From the NCBI RefSeq assembly GCF_019578655.1, contig NC_063260.1:12774501-12838500 (forward strand): 64,000 nt of DNA. The letters run 5' to 3'. Made by a program: the position numbers and the translations under genes. Below, one piece after another: positions 45,871 to 59,028 of this stretch. The number at the start of each line of letters is the position of its first letter. The first letter of the stretch is position 1. This DNA comes from Ricinus communis (Eukaryota; Streptophyta; Magnoliopsida; Malpighiales; Euphorbiaceae). Under the pieces are notes generated by a model. That model did no database searches and was not told the origin of the DNA. It worked only from the letters and a program-made list of their open reading frames with translations.

Positions 45871-46757
45871 TAACTATAAATGTAAGTTTATGAGTAAGGG
45901 TTACTGTATATGAGATAGTACGAAATCATAAGGTCTAAAACCCAATCCTTTTCATAGCCAAAGAGGTGGTTCGCGAGTAAGGGTTACAATTATGCTTTTT
46001 TTCATTGAATTATTGTAAGAAAGTGGTTCCGACTGTAGTTGTTGCTTGGAGAAATTATTGCTTGGAGGAATTACTTTTCTTGATCTGATGATCATCCTAG
46101 ATGTCATTTTTCATTTCGCAGCGGCGCTGTAGACGACAATGCTTGTAGAGCCATGCATCATTGCTGAATCATTTACTAATCGTGGTGTCTCCATCAGCAG
46201 TGCTCATATGTTGGGTTCTTCATCTCCAGCAACATCACTTTGATGCATAATTTATGTTCCTTTTTTACTAAATTTTGTTGGTGATAGAATAATAGTTAAC
46301 TTTAATTGTAGATTGCTAATTAAGTGATAAATTATTTGAGTTTGAGTTTATGTAATAGATGGATTTTACATATGGTATTATTGAGCTTTCTAATCAGAGT
46401 TGGAGAGTTAGTTCAAAGGAAATTTGATGGAAAAAATATTTGTTGATCCAATAAGGGAAAGAATTTGGTGACTCAGTATGTTTCTTAATAAGGAAGAAGA
46501 AACGACGAGTTTTATTCTTGCTGAGTCACCTAAATTATTCTTTTGAACTTTATTTAATTCCAGTACTAGTTAGCCGGAAAATTTGGTGAGAATCCATATT
46601 TGAAATGAAAGTTATACTTGAAAGAATTAATTAAATTTGTTAAAACTTTGAAATTTCATAATTTTTTAGATAATTAGGCCATACATAGAAAAATGAAGTT
46701 AAATTTAAGATTTTACTTGAATTGAAATATTTACTTAAAATCAGATTAAGCTTAGTG

Positions 46758-49090
46758 TGTCACAATCTGATTTGTAGGCTTGTGATTGACGCTAGAAAAA
46801 GGGTAGGCGTAAGGCCACCGAAACCATAGCAAACATGACTAAACAATAACTTAATTAAAACATAATTTTATTTAATGTATCAATATTTCATCCACACAAT
46901 TACAATAGAATTTATAGGTTCATCAACAATAATAAAATTAATACATCATCAGGTTGTGCATCATGTAGAATAGAAATAATATGTCTGAATGTAAATACTG
47001 CGGAGTATCTAGAACTTTATATAATAGAAATATAAGAAAAATAATTATATTAAGCCCGAGGAAGGAAAGAGTCAGGCAACCAAAATGAGAGGAACTGCAG
47101 GTAACCTAATTATCACCCGAAAAATTTAATTTAAGACTGTCAGTCTCGAAAGTGAGTTAAAATTATATAATCCAAAACAAACACAATTATCAATATAAAG
47201 TAATTATTTAAATAAATATAAACTATTATGAAATAATTCAAATGCGTGTCATGTCATATTTTAGAAAATTTCAATTTAATAAATACAGGACTAGAACATT
47301 AGCAGAACCTCTATACTCTAATTCTATCAGCTAATCGACTCTCTTATTTCTGATAAGACTGACACCCAATAAGAAAAACTCGACCATAGTCCTTAAATCT
47401 AGTATGGTCACTTAATTACCAATATAACCGGTGTCTAGAGAGTGATGCTTGACCAGGATCATTTTCTCCGTTGAATCATAATTTTTGTAAGCCCAGAGAG
47501 CGATGCTCAACTAGGGCACATCACATAAATATTTTTCTGTTACATGTCTCTAATTTATACCGTTGCACATGCGGTCCTGATGCAATCAATCATGTGGCAT
47601 GTTCTACTACCGTCTCGTCTCGTATTACAATACAATCTTAGCATCAATAATATTAAAATAACATGAATCACAAAAAATTATAGAATTACTCAACTTAATA
47701 TTAAATGATAAAATATAATAGTACTGGTTTAAATGAAATTACAATTATATGCAATATTCATTGTAAATATAATAATAGTGATAAAAAATAGTGACAATTA
47801 AGATAATAATATATCAATAATAATAATAACGATGATAAAAAAAATAGTAACAATAATAATTAAATAACATTGCATTAAATAGTGACATGACACATGCATC
47901 GTTGATTATACGACTTTAACTCACAGTTTTGTTGAATTTCTTTTAACTGCTCTTACGTCTCCAGCGGAACTGGCTGAACCATCGGATTATCTATTGATAG
48001 AAATAATTCAATCAATAAAAAAAAAATTTATAAATAATCCTAGACCTAGACTTCTAGATTTTTACTGTGTAAGAATCCTGACTTAGAAATTCTACTGAAA
48101 ATTCAATAGAACTCTCCTAAAATATGGATGTTTACCCTTTGTATAACGGGTCCAGAATCTGATAAAAACACTTCTAATATTCTTCAAATATTTTATAAGA
48201 GTTGGGTCACCCATATCTGTATCATTTTTCCAACTCCGCAACACAGCAAAGTTCACAACTAACAAATAACAATCCGACATTAATGTTTATTCACAATCCA
48301 AATCATAAATAATTTGTTGAAATTTTAACTTCATATTCATAGCTATAATTATTACAGAGCCAAATAATTTCTTTTTAATTTCACTAATTAATCTATAATA
48401 TTTATAATTAATCTAAAAATTAATTTAACTAAATTAATTAATTATTTATAATTAATAATTAATGGTGATAATATTTTCTAAATTATCTAATTAATTTATC
48501 GAGTCCAAATAGATTTTTATCGAACTCCAATCTAAAGTTCTGCTTGTCCGAAAAATACCAAGGTCTAAAAGGTGGTACAATCAATAATGTCGGGATTCAG
48601 ATCCAGAGGCGTCTACGCAAAGCTTGAGATGCGCGGAGTCTAAATGCATAAAAATTGCAGCCTAATTCTCACCGGACAATGCCAGATCGAGGTGGAGAAG
48701 AATTTGCTTCCGTGTGGCTTGGATGAGCCGGACGCAACTGTTGGATAGCGAGAAGGGATTATCCTAAGATTTTGAGAGGTGAGGTGTCCAAATCCAGCGT
48801 CAGTTTGGCTAGAAAATGTCTGCAAGAGGCTGAAAAAACAGGGACAACAAGTGGTGTCCTCCTTCTCTCTTGCTCCAACGATATTCCAATATGAAAATGA
48901 AGAGGAAAGGGTCATCAATGAGAAGAGAGGAAGGGAGGGGCAGTTGGTTGGTAATATGGACGGCAAAAATGGAAAAAAAAAATGATGGTGAGGGACTGTC
49001 ATACGAGTGGAAGAAGAAGAAGGAGAAGGAGAAGGGAGGGGCTGATTGGAGATTTTTTTTAATTACTCTTTTAGCCCTCAACTAAGCCTA
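46758..49090 (-). repeat. Probable decayed LTR-like or non-autonomous element region
   Basis: The plus strand begins TGTCACAATCTGATTTGTAG, which on the minus strand is a ...ATTGTGACA end typical of Ty3/gypsy-type LTRs. Inside, at about 47436-47520, two related units (AGAGAGTGATGCTTGACCAGG and AGAGAGCGATGCTCAACTAGG) repeat. A GC-richer block lies at about 48570-48850, and purine-rich DNA follows to 49040. No protein domain and no second LTR were found, and the right boundary is a guess. Confidence 0.35.
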
Positions 49091-50452
49091 ACTAGAGAAA
49101 AGTCCCACAATCAAAGTAGTTGTACATTTTCTCTCTTAATTTATTTGTATAAATACAAACATATATTCTTTTTATACTTATTTATTCATATGAGCCTATG
49201 CCCAAGCACTCATTGGAATAAAAACATAGCACATTTAATTAATTAAAATCAATTTAAACTAACTTTTAAATTACAAGGTAAAGTTATAAAATTAACAAAT
49301 TCAAGTCAACATAATTATAAAATTTAGAATTTAGTAGCTATTAAGATAAATAGTTAGTAAAATAAGCTAATTAATTACTCAAATTTAATATCAAAAATAC
49401 TTATCTACTAAAATGCTTGTAAAAGAAACTAATAAAATTAAAATCTAAAAATTTGAGTATTAAATGGTGATCAAATAATTTAAAATATTGAAAATAATAA
49501 ATATAAAGTAAATTTTAGTTAACTTCTTCATTTAGAATTTAAAAACTATAATTAAATTAAAATCTAGTGCATGCATAGAAATGCCATTAAAGTTAATAAT
49601 TAAAAGAATTTTATCTAATTTCATATTTAGTTTATTTATTTAGTATTTGTATATTTGTATCGAATTTGTATTTTTTTTATATTTTAAAATGAAAACGACT
49701 CTCTATTTTTCTTTAGAATAATTTTTTTTAATTTTTTTATTTATGATATTAGATTTATTAGTTGATTCATTCACATAATATCTCTAAATCTAATACAATA
49801 AAATAAAAAAAAAAGGTATCGTACAATCAGATCACTCAAAAAAATAATTTATTTTTATTTTTATTTTTTGTATAACTAGATTCTAAAACTAGTAATTCCA
49901 ATTATTCTTTTCTTTTACAGATTTTACATTTTTTTTCCATATTCTATTAATATTAAAAACAAAAAAACATGTAGTTAAGTGTCATATGCTTTGATTTACT
50001 ATAATTCACTCTAATTTCAAATGCAAACATCAAGCATAAAGTGGATGATTCAAAATTAACACATTTTTCTCTAAAGAGAAAAATCTAAAGATTAAACATA
50101 CTTTTCTTTATTAATTAGATTTAGACAACCAAATATCTATTTTAGATAGCGATTTAGAAGTGTTAAGCAAAACTTAATGAATTCCTTTAACGGTCAATCT
50201 TTTGACGAACATCTTCTAGGAAAATATGACATGTCGTCTCGTACGCCATACGTGCATGAGAGTTTTCTAAAATAAATTATTCGAACGACACACCGTTTTC
50301 TTTTTATGCCGGCGGACCGACTGGGAAATTCAGTTTCAACTGAATGTTTACTCGACTGTAACTGTGAGCTTAACCACCTGAGCCCGTGTGCTCTTTGCCA
50401 CCGATGTAACACAGAGAAGAACCACCATTCAATCTTCCAATAAACAAAGAAA
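49091..50452. other. Intergenic upstream of the TPR-like gene
   Basis: Very AT-rich. The last 250 bases (from about 50200) are less AT-rich and form the promoter and leader of the following gene. No other feature recognised. Confidence 0.5.
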
Positions 50453-53140
50453 ATGAAAACTCTAACCTTTGCAAACCCAACCATCTACACAAACTCCAAA
50501 TTCTCTCCTTCAATTTTCCTCTTATCACTTTCCCAACAGAACACAAAAGTCTTTGGCTTTTCCCTCAAAAAATCTCTCTACATTTTCAAAACCACAAAAA
50601 CCTTCCCTGTCATCAAAGCATCAGCCACCACTAATGATAATTCACTCAATTACGGTGGTTGGGACGATTTTCGACTCGGTGGTGATTTGCCTAACTCGGG
50701 CGAATCAAGTCAGGTTCCTTATTTCTTAGTTTCTAGAGGAATTGATGACAGTAAAAAATATATCTTTGTGTTCTTCTTAGGGATTTTTTGCGCTTTTGCC
50801 ATTTCTAGGGTTAGGGTTTCGTCAATTATTGTCTTTCCCGCTTCTGTTTTGATTTTTGCTATTGGGTTTTCACTTGGGTTTTTCCGTGGAGGGAATCTCA
50901 TTGAGTTGAGTGCAAATGCAAGTAAGAAGAGAGCTAAAGACGAGATTTTTAGGGTTTGTAGTGAGAGATTGAGGAGTTTAGTGGGATTTTTTGATGGGTT
51001 TGATGTTAAAGTCAATGATTTGAAGAATTATATACAAAGAGTTATTGATACTAAAGAGATTGAATTGGGTGATTTGGAAAATTATATTAGTGTTATTGAA
51101 TCATTACAAGCATCAGCGTTGAATTCTAGAAATGTTGTTGAGAGTACCATTGTTGGTGTAGGAAATTCCAGCAGTGTGTTAGCTGAGAACCAAAAATCAT
51201 CTGTTAGAAAAAAGAAGGAAATTGGGGAAGTTGGGTTTGGGTTATTGCAGTTTGTTGGGGGTTTATTTGGAGAGAAATTAGTTGATTCAAAGCCTCCTAA
51301 AGTGAAAGATAAAGACAATGCTAAGCAAGGTTTAACAAATGATCAAAGTCAAGGGAACGACAAGGTTTTCGCCAATGATCAAACTCAAGTTAACAGCTCG
51401 ACTCAACAGATTAGACTTAATATTGTTGATAATGATCAAGGAAATAACCCTTCCATGTTTTCTCAAGGTTTGACAAATAAGTCAGCTTTAGACTGGGATA
51501 CTGAAAGAAGAATTAGAATAATGTCAGAAAATGCAAAAATGAACACAGGAGAAACAGGTGGGAACTGGAAAAGGTTTATTGACAGCCAAGAATATTCTTA
51601 CCAAAGTAGCAGGTTGCAATTTGTGGATAATCAGCGTGTCTCCTGGACGATGAACAAAAATAATGAAACTGAGATGTGGAAATCCCGTGAAAATTGGCGT
51701 GACTCTGTGGATTTGAATTTTAGTTTCAAACATGCGGAAACAGAAGCTTCCTTTGTGCAAGAGCAGATGTTGAAGCAATCTAGTGGAGCTTACAAGCCTT
51801 CAAAGAACCGGAATGTGAATGAAGATAAAGGATATAGATCTCAATTCAGAGAAGAGGAGCCGAGTGATGATTCTCGTTTGCCTGATAATCAATCTGTAAT
51901 GGAGGGTGAAGTTGGCTCCTCTTCTTCTTCAATGCTTGCAGATGATGTGGTGTTTGATAGATATCTTTCAGAGGCTAACAACCTTCTGAAACAAGCCAAG
52001 GAATGTATAAAGGGAAAACATGATGAAGAACATGCAGAAATCATACTGTACAAGTCTGCAAAGTTGCTTGCTAAAGCCCTAGCCATGAAGCCCATGAGTT
52101 TGTTGGCCGTCGGCCTATTGGGCAACACATATCTCCTTCATGGAGAACTAAAATTAAAGATAAGTCGTGAATTGAGAACCCTTCTTTCAAGAAAGTACCC
52201 CATATCAGTTGATAGTAGGGGTAATACACTCAAAGGCCTTGACGAGCAAGTACCAAATAAAGATAAAATTGCATCTGCTCTTATTCATGTATGTGAAGAA
52301 TGTGAAGAACTGCTTGTGGAGGCAGGCAGAAAATATAGGCTGGCATTATCCATTGATGGGAATGATGTTAGAGCATTGTATAATTGGGGCCTTGCTCTCT
52401 CTTTTCGAGCACAATTGATTTCAGATATTGGACCAGTAAGTATTCACCATGAAATTTTCTGCATTTTTAGTAGTTATACAAGTATTGCATGATTAATGAT
52501 GAAACCTTTGCTCAGCTAGTTTTGACCTTGGTTGTTTATCAGTAGACTTTGCTTAATTTGGCAGCTTATTCTAAGAAATTTAACATCTGATGTTGAAGCT
52601 TGCAAGTTTAATTTATATCTTATTGAATTTCAGGAAGCTGCTTTTGATGCTGACAAAGTGTTCTTAGCTGCAATTGATAAATTTGATGCCATGATGTCCA
52701 AAGGCAATGTTTATGCACCAGATGGTAAGAATAGTTTTCTTTTTTTTTCTTTTCATTCGCTAAAAGTTCTGCTTGAGATATTGATGTTATGACTCAAAGC
52801 TAAGTATCCTCTCAAAATGTGTTTTGGACTGCAAGAATAAATAATTCCTGTAGGCTTGATGATAAGTACTATTTTCATGCACTGCAGTAGTTAAGTGGTG
52901 AATAGGGTCAAAGAAAAATTTCTAAATTTTTGGCATTTGTCAATTGCAGCTCTATATAGATGGGGTGTAGTGCTGCAGCAAAGATCTCGTTTACGGCCTC
53001 GGAACAGTAAAGAGAAGGTGAAGTTGCTAATGCAAGCAAAACGACTATATGAAGATGCACTCAATATGGAGTTTGACAATCTCCAAGTAAGAGAAGCTAT
53101 ATCATCATGTGTAGCGGAACTAAATCACAGGCACTTCTAA
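50453..53140 (+). CDS. Chloroplast-type membrane protein with TPR-like C-terminal domain
   Basis: Three exons: 50453-52435, 52634-52724 and 52950-53140. They join to 754 residues. The first 55 or so residues are Ser/Thr/Lys-rich, poor in acids and end near VIKASA, a likely plastid transit peptide. Two adjacent transmembrane helices follow, at about 103-120 (YIFVFFLGIFCAFAISRV) and 123-144. Then come a long polar, Asn/Gln-rich linker with a coiled-coil-like part and a C-terminal helical domain of about 240 residues. The latter has TPR-like pairs (ANNLLKQAKECI, ALSIDGNDVRALYNWGLALS, DALYRWGVVLQQRSRL, AKRLYEDALNMEFDNLQVRE). I recognise the type (plant TPR-like superfamily, organellar) but not a named gene. 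The distal helices suggest protein binding. A candidate poly-A signal follows at 53214. Confidence 0.87.
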
Positions 53141-54692
53141 TGCTGTGAGGAAAGAGTACCACTTCAATACTCCCTCATTTGTATTTTCTAGTTCTTGTTC
53201 ACTAGGATAAGCGAATAAAAGAGAAGGAAATGAGGCTTGTTGTGTACATGTTTGATCATAGAAGCCATCTTATTATTTACATATATTCAATGTATTACTA
53301 AACAGCTATTAAAAACTGAAAACCAATCAGTATCTGAATGTCCAGAAATTGTGCAAGTTGGAAGAACAGCATCTCCTCTAGAGATTTCATTTTTGTCATC
53401 ATAGTATCTAAGTCATCGAACTTGTTGAGCAAGCTTGTTATTTCTCTGCTCTGTCGGAGATTTCTTGTGAAGTGACCTAAACTGTGAAAAGCCATACTGC
53501 TGGGTTCAGTGTGGGTGGCGTTACCACCTGTGAACCGTTGGTTAAATAGTTCAATACCAAGAATAGGATTTGAGATAGCTTTTAGTATTGTTTGATGGAC
53601 TTGATAATTGGTGGAAACTGTTCCATGGTTTGTGTTTGAATAGCAGATGTAATATCGCCTGTTACATGATTGTTATTCAGGAATGATGGGAAGTCTAAGT
53701 CTTCCCAAAATCTTTAATCGTTTATCATTGTTTGATTTGTTTAGGCTTATAGCGCCATTAGGCAACGCTCTGAAACATAGATATGCAAAATGTTGACTTC
53801 TCCGGTTGGATTCGAAGTGCTGTTCGTTTCTAAGCCTCGTTTGTTTGTTTCTACCGATAGTAGAATTGCTGGCCCTCGGCCTCTGTCTGCACTCTAGCAG
53901 GGCGCTAAGAATAAGAATACTAATTGTGCCTACTGCTGAGAAATTTTTTTAGGTGAAATCAGTTCTCCCTCATTACTGTATTTCTGTTTAACACCCAATA
54001 TGATGAAACGACAACTGTTACGATCATGTTTGGGTCAAAACCCTTTCAAAAAAGGTGCTTCAACACTGAAAATACAAAGGCTGCAGCTCAGTTGTATTCG
54101 GAAAACCTTGTAAATTATCAAGTTGCAATTTCTGAAGACGTAAGATCATCTCTTTGGAGGATTTCTTTTTCGAGGAAGTGCCTCGTCTCATTATAACATG
54201 AATGGTGCTATCAAGTTAGCTTCTCACTGTAATATGTAGATTGTATTGTGGAAAGTTCTGGCTCAAACGAACTTTCTTCAGGCTATCATAAAGAAAATGA
54301 AAACAGATACTAGACAAAGATTGCCAAATTCATTCCCCAACTTATATTTATAAAAGTCTTCAAAGACTTGTTTGTACCTTCTATTACAAGGGAATAAAGA
54401 GATCTTAAAATAACAACAATAGAGACTGAACTCAGTATATTCATAATCCTTCTATTACAGCCTTTTTAAACCTGGCACTTATCTCTCTAAACTTGTCACA
54501 GGAGAAGGTATAATTATGAACAGCCGCACAAGCTCCATAATACACAACGTGGACTCACATGATAATTACTTGAAACCTAACAACATTAATACAAAACAAA
54601 AAAGAAAAAGAAGAAGAAGAATACTTTGATGCATCGTTGGTTTTCAACATAGTTCTGGCATTTTTTATGTTTCTGGTGTGGTTTTGAGTTCC
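53141..54692. other. Spacer between two converging gene ends
   Basis: The 3' ends of the TPR-like gene (+) and the CBS-domain gene (-) face each other across 1.55 kb. Apart from the poly-A signal candidate at 53214 I recognise no gene. The composition is less AT-rich than in other spacers. Confidence 0.5.
53214..53219 (+). terminator. Candidate poly-A signal of the TPR-like gene
   Basis: AATAAA lies 74 bases after the stop codon, a plausible near-upstream polyadenylation element. Confidence 0.4.
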
Positions 54693-56703
54693 CTACATCA
54701 TTGACTTCACACGTTCACGGAACACTTTCAACATCCCTGTGAAAGTAACAACTCCAACCAAAGTGCCATCTTCTTCAACAACCCAGACATAACTCGCGCG
54801 ATGAGAAATTGCCTGAATCATTACTGCAACCAATGAGCTCCATGGAAAGCACACGATTGCATCTGTTCTCCTTGCCACTCTTGTTGAATGCCCACGAAAG
54901 CTTCCACTCTTGCCCAATCCAAACTCCTCATCCGATGATGATGAAAATGATGAAAAGGATGAGGATGATGATGAGATTCCTGATTCTTCTTCCATCAATT
55001 CCAGCACGATTTCTAAATTCCTTTCTTCTAATCTTTCCTTGACCAATCGTATCAAGTCCTCTGGCGGATCGCCACAATCTACATAAGCCATCAACTCCCC
55101 CGCAGAGAGTGTAGCGATTGCAGCAGCAACCAACTCATCACAAGAGTTCAATGTGTAAGGTGAAATCTCACCAATTAACTTGCCTTCTATATCAAGAATG
55201 GCAACAGACGTTTGCTTGACAAGGGATTGAGAGATTAATGGTAAGGCAGATGAGGCAGGCTCATCATAGCAGACAGCCAAGATGGATTCTGTGTCAATGA
55301 TGTTGAGAGACTCAACGGTGTGGTTAGGAATGGGAGAGAAGAGACCAATGCAGTTAAGAAGGTAGCGAATTATGTCTTCCTGAGTTAGCCAGCAGTACTC
55401 GCGATTGTTGTGGAGGGTAGAGTAAGATGATGTTCTGTGTATGAGCTTTTTTCTTGTAAAGGGACTGTGAACTGGTATCACAAGGTTCTGTGCACCTTCA
55501 AGAATGAGATCTATAGCCTCCAACAAGCTGAAAAAAGATAAGAGAAAGCAATCAGATATGATTCAAAAGAAATAGACAGAATTAGGATAAAATTAAGATG
55601 GAATATTACAGAAACATACACATTTCAGATCTGGGCATAATTAATGGTCTGCTAATGGTCTATTCATTAAATTTTACAGTCTTTGTAATAATTATGAAGA
55701 TAATCAGTTCATATACTAACTATTTCTTTTCTCCATGTGCAATTAACTTTTGATGTAAGAAGCAGTTATTCTTTGCTCTGCATTTAATTATCCTCAAGTA
55801 TCATTAATTAAGCAATTAAAATTATAGCTACAAAAGTCTGGAAATGTTTATGTGCCATAAGAAGTCTGCAAACATTGATGAATACACAATCCAAGAATTG
55901 GAAAAAAAAAAATCCACAAGTTGGTCTAAATCCTAAAAGAATTTAAATCCGTTTCATTCCCACTAAATTAGGCAACCTAAAGCACAAAAATTTCATTAGC
56001 ATATTCCGATTCTAAGCAAACAAACACAAATAACAAAATTCTCAAACAAAAACATCAATGGGGCATTGTCTAGAATAAAACAAATGCAAGAAATCAGCTG
56101 AATCAAATTAAATTCTTCCAAAACGTGTGACCTATCACAAAGTTTCATTTCGTTCAAAATGCTTTCTAAACTGAAAAAACCGAATTCTACAACAATAATA
56201 AACATGAGGATTAACAAAATAGAATTCGATGGAGTTAAATTCTTGTTCTCTTTCTTGGACTTTCTAAAACCCTAAGAAAAATAAATCAAATTTAAATCTT
56301 AACCCAAGAATTATAAATCAGAAAAAAAAATATATAACGTGACAAACCTTGCGTGAGGCTCCAAAGGTCTAACAAGACCATAAACTTTCGAAACAAGAAC
56401 AGAAGAGAGAGGTTCTTGAAGAGCGCGTGGAAGATTTTTCAAATTCTCTTCTTTACACAAGAAAGAAATGATATCCACCATACAAATTTTACCAATGCAG
56501 CGACATTCATTACTATTATTGTTATTATTAATATAATTCTTCTTATTATTATGATCACAGCTCCATACACTCAAATACGGGTCGTCGGATCTTTTTAGAC
56601 CCGATAAAGCTTCAGCAACGGTTGCGGATACAGAAAGAGACCTAAGTGCAGGTTTTCCAAGGCATAGGTCAGATACCTCGCGAGCTAAGAGACTAACTGC
56701 CAT
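54693..56703 (-). CDS. CBS-domain protein, CBSX5/6-like
   Basis: Two exons on the minus strand: 56703-56348 and 55527-54693, giving 396 residues. The start is MAVSLLAREVSDLCLGKPAL. The N-terminal half carries a CBS pair that includes SLSVSATVAEAL, KICMVDIISFLC and SLLEAIDLILEGAQNLVIPV. The C-terminal half carries SLVAVMIQAISHRASYVWVV and GTLVGVVTFTGMLKVFRERV. CBS pairs bind adenosyl ligands; plant CBSX proteins with only CBS domains are regulators, some of redox enzymes. The ligand and partner here are unknown. Two low-complexity inserts are seen: an Asn run in exon 1 (KNYINNNNNSNE, from ATT/ATA-type repeats on the plus strand) and a Ser run before DEEFGLG. No enzymatic domain is present. It appears intact. 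Confidence 0.9.
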
Positions 56704-58419
56704 GCACAGAGGGAAAAATAAAGGAGAAATGTTAGAGAACAGAGAAAAAGAAGAATGTATGGGTCAGAGGTTTTTCTTTTTGGAGGCGGTGGAGACGGCG
56801 GAGACCGTTGGGGAACTTACGAGGGACAAGAGACTCGATTTTTTGCGTGTATATTTATAGACCGGAGCTTTTACCGGTATACCCGGTCATTACAGCGGGG
56901 TTACCTTTGATTTTCTAATACTTTCTTCTTCGTTTTTTTAACTTAGGTGGGTCCGCTAATAAATATTTGTTTTATACTATTTTCTTATTATTAATGTTTT
57001 AAAAAAAAACTACTGATACACTAATCCAAAACTGCTTTGCTAACACACGGTTTTCTATTTTTTTTTTTTTTTCTATAAATTGATAATTGTCTCAACCCCC
57101 GATTTTAATATTAGAGTGAAAGTTTTCAATATTTTTAAAAAAAATTTATGCTCATATTTAAAGAAAGAGTTTTATGAGAGTGTTTTTGTTATCATAAAAG
57201 AGAAGTAATTAATGAAATATTTATTTGTTTGTTTTTGCAACAATCAATATTCTTTCAGTAACTTGCATTAAAGAGTGATGCCAAGTCTTAATTTCGAGTT
57301 CTTTCAAGAATAAAAGCAAAGTTTGAACATGTTGAAATTCATTAGTATGTATATAATTGATTAATGTATATTTAATTCAGTTATGCTAAAGCCAAATTAA
57401 AAATTATTAAGACCATAATAAATAATTATTAGTTTCGTATATACCTTATCTATTCATATAATAAAATACATTTTCAAATACAAATACTAAATTAGTAATT
57501 ATTATCATCAAGGAAGGTAGTCTAGTAGTTAAAAGTAATTCACCCATATAAATTTTAGAGATAATTTTCAAAATATTTGTTTTTTTCTTTACACCAATAT
57601 GAGGGATTAGAGATTTGTTTTTCTTCTTCTGTTTCAATGATTAATAATTAGGGTGGCAATTAAAGTGTGATCAGCACATGGAGCGTCCCCACGTGTATTG
57701 TATAATATAATGATGCTTTTGTTTTGTTGTTGGGATGTGTTTCTGCAAAATACAGAGCTTACCTGCGGTTTAAAAATTCAACAGATTCGTATTTTTAAAA
57801 AAAAAAAAAAATTAAACTAAAATGTTTTCTATATTTATCATCCATCAAAATCAATGGAAGACAGCTACTTCTTATTATCTATGAGATGAATTATTGAGTC
57901 CTGAATTAAATGATTTAAAAGAAAAAAGAAAAAGGAATGGTACACTTGTACGGTCTGGTATGATTATTGAAATGTTGGTGTGATTTTCTGGTGCTCGGAT
58001 ATTTTGGTGATTTAATAATATTCTAAATATTAATTAAACTTTGTTTAATGTATTTACAATTTTTTATTTAAATCTAAAATTAGTATAATTAGTACAAAAT
58101 GACTTTCTCAACAATTTTACTAAAAAAATTTCAAATTTAAAAATTTAATTAAACTAAAAGATTTTATTTTTTTAGATTTTAATCTTTTTCTCTCTAAATA
58201 TACACTAATTATCCTCGTGAACCTTTTTCATTTTAACTATGAAATATTAATTTAAAAGAACTTGCTATTTTACAGAGAAACAAACAACATTTCATTTTTT
58301 AATTTCTTAATTAAATGTTAATAATGAAGTACTCTTCATGATTACTTTGTTTAGGTGGTTGTTTAATTTGCTTAGAAACTAATTAGGTAATCTTATAGTA
58401 AAAATTCATATTTCAAAAC
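56704..58419. other. Intergenic, AT-rich
   Basis: The first 200 bases are the leader and promoter of the CBS-domain gene, with a GGCGGTGGAGACGGCGGAGACC stretch that is GC-rich for this window. The rest is AT-rich with several homopolymer runs and no recognised gene. Confidence 0.5.
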
Positions 58420-58429
58420 CATCCATTTT
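58420..58429. repeat. Candidate LINE target-site duplication, left copy
   Basis: CATCCATTTT borders the poly-T (element poly-A) end and recurs at 62885-62894. Confidence 0.5.
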
Positions 58430-59028
58430 TTTTTTTTTTTGGTAAAATGAAGAGGGCAAGAGCCCAAAAGAAAAAACAAAAAGAATTAATAGCATCACTC
58501 AACAACACAGGAATAGGTCAATTGGGGGCAATCAGAACTTGCACTTCTAAGGTTGTATCACGGGCTGCATAAGCAAGCCAATTAGCTTCTCTCAACACAT
58601 GAGCATAGCTAACATCCTATGATCTAGAAATTAGGGTCTTAATTTAAGCCAGTAAAGAGCCATTGTTTCCCATCAAAGAAAGATCATCAGAGATAATTCT
58701 AACTACTTCCAAGGAGTCAAGCTCCAGGTCAACTCTCCTGAAGCCTTTTTCTCAGGCCAAAGAGCCTAACTCATCCCTGATTAGACCACCTACAGAAGCA
58801 TGCCCATTATGCATAATCACAAAGCCATCAACATTCAATTTCTCTTTGCCACTATTCGGCGGAAGCCACTCCACCAAACCCATAGTTCGCAACGGACGTT
58901 GTATAGGAAGGTGCTTAGGACTTTCCTCACTAGCGAGGATCTCGAGACAACGACTTCTGATGCAACTGATAGGATCACCTTCAATAGCCGCTTCCTTACT
59001 GGAAATATGAGAGTAGCTTCCGCAAATA

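Larger units (their letters stand above)
45331..46757. other. Intergenic repeat-rich DNA
   Basis: It holds a short triplicated motif at about 45384-45440 and an intact copy of the dispersed repeat at about 45687-45870. No gene recognised. Confidence 0.5.

Noticed and set aside
48640..49085. Group of open frames (up to 120 codons) on both strands
   Set aside because: Low-complexity Phe/Ser/Leu or Lys/Glu/Gly composition from a purine-rich tract; no domain and no splice continuity.
52562..52633. Possible extra exon LILRNLTSDVEACKFNLYLIEFQ in the TPR-like gene
   Set aside because: It is open and in frame with exon 2, but the acceptor at 52633 directly before GAAGCTGCT gives the better domain continuity (GPEAAFDADKVF). 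It may be an occasional alternative acceptor.
54809..55042. Plus-strand open frame opposite the CBS-domain gene
   Set aside because: Antisense of the Ser/Asp-rich part of the CBS-domain protein (Met/Lys runs come from ATGATG repeats).
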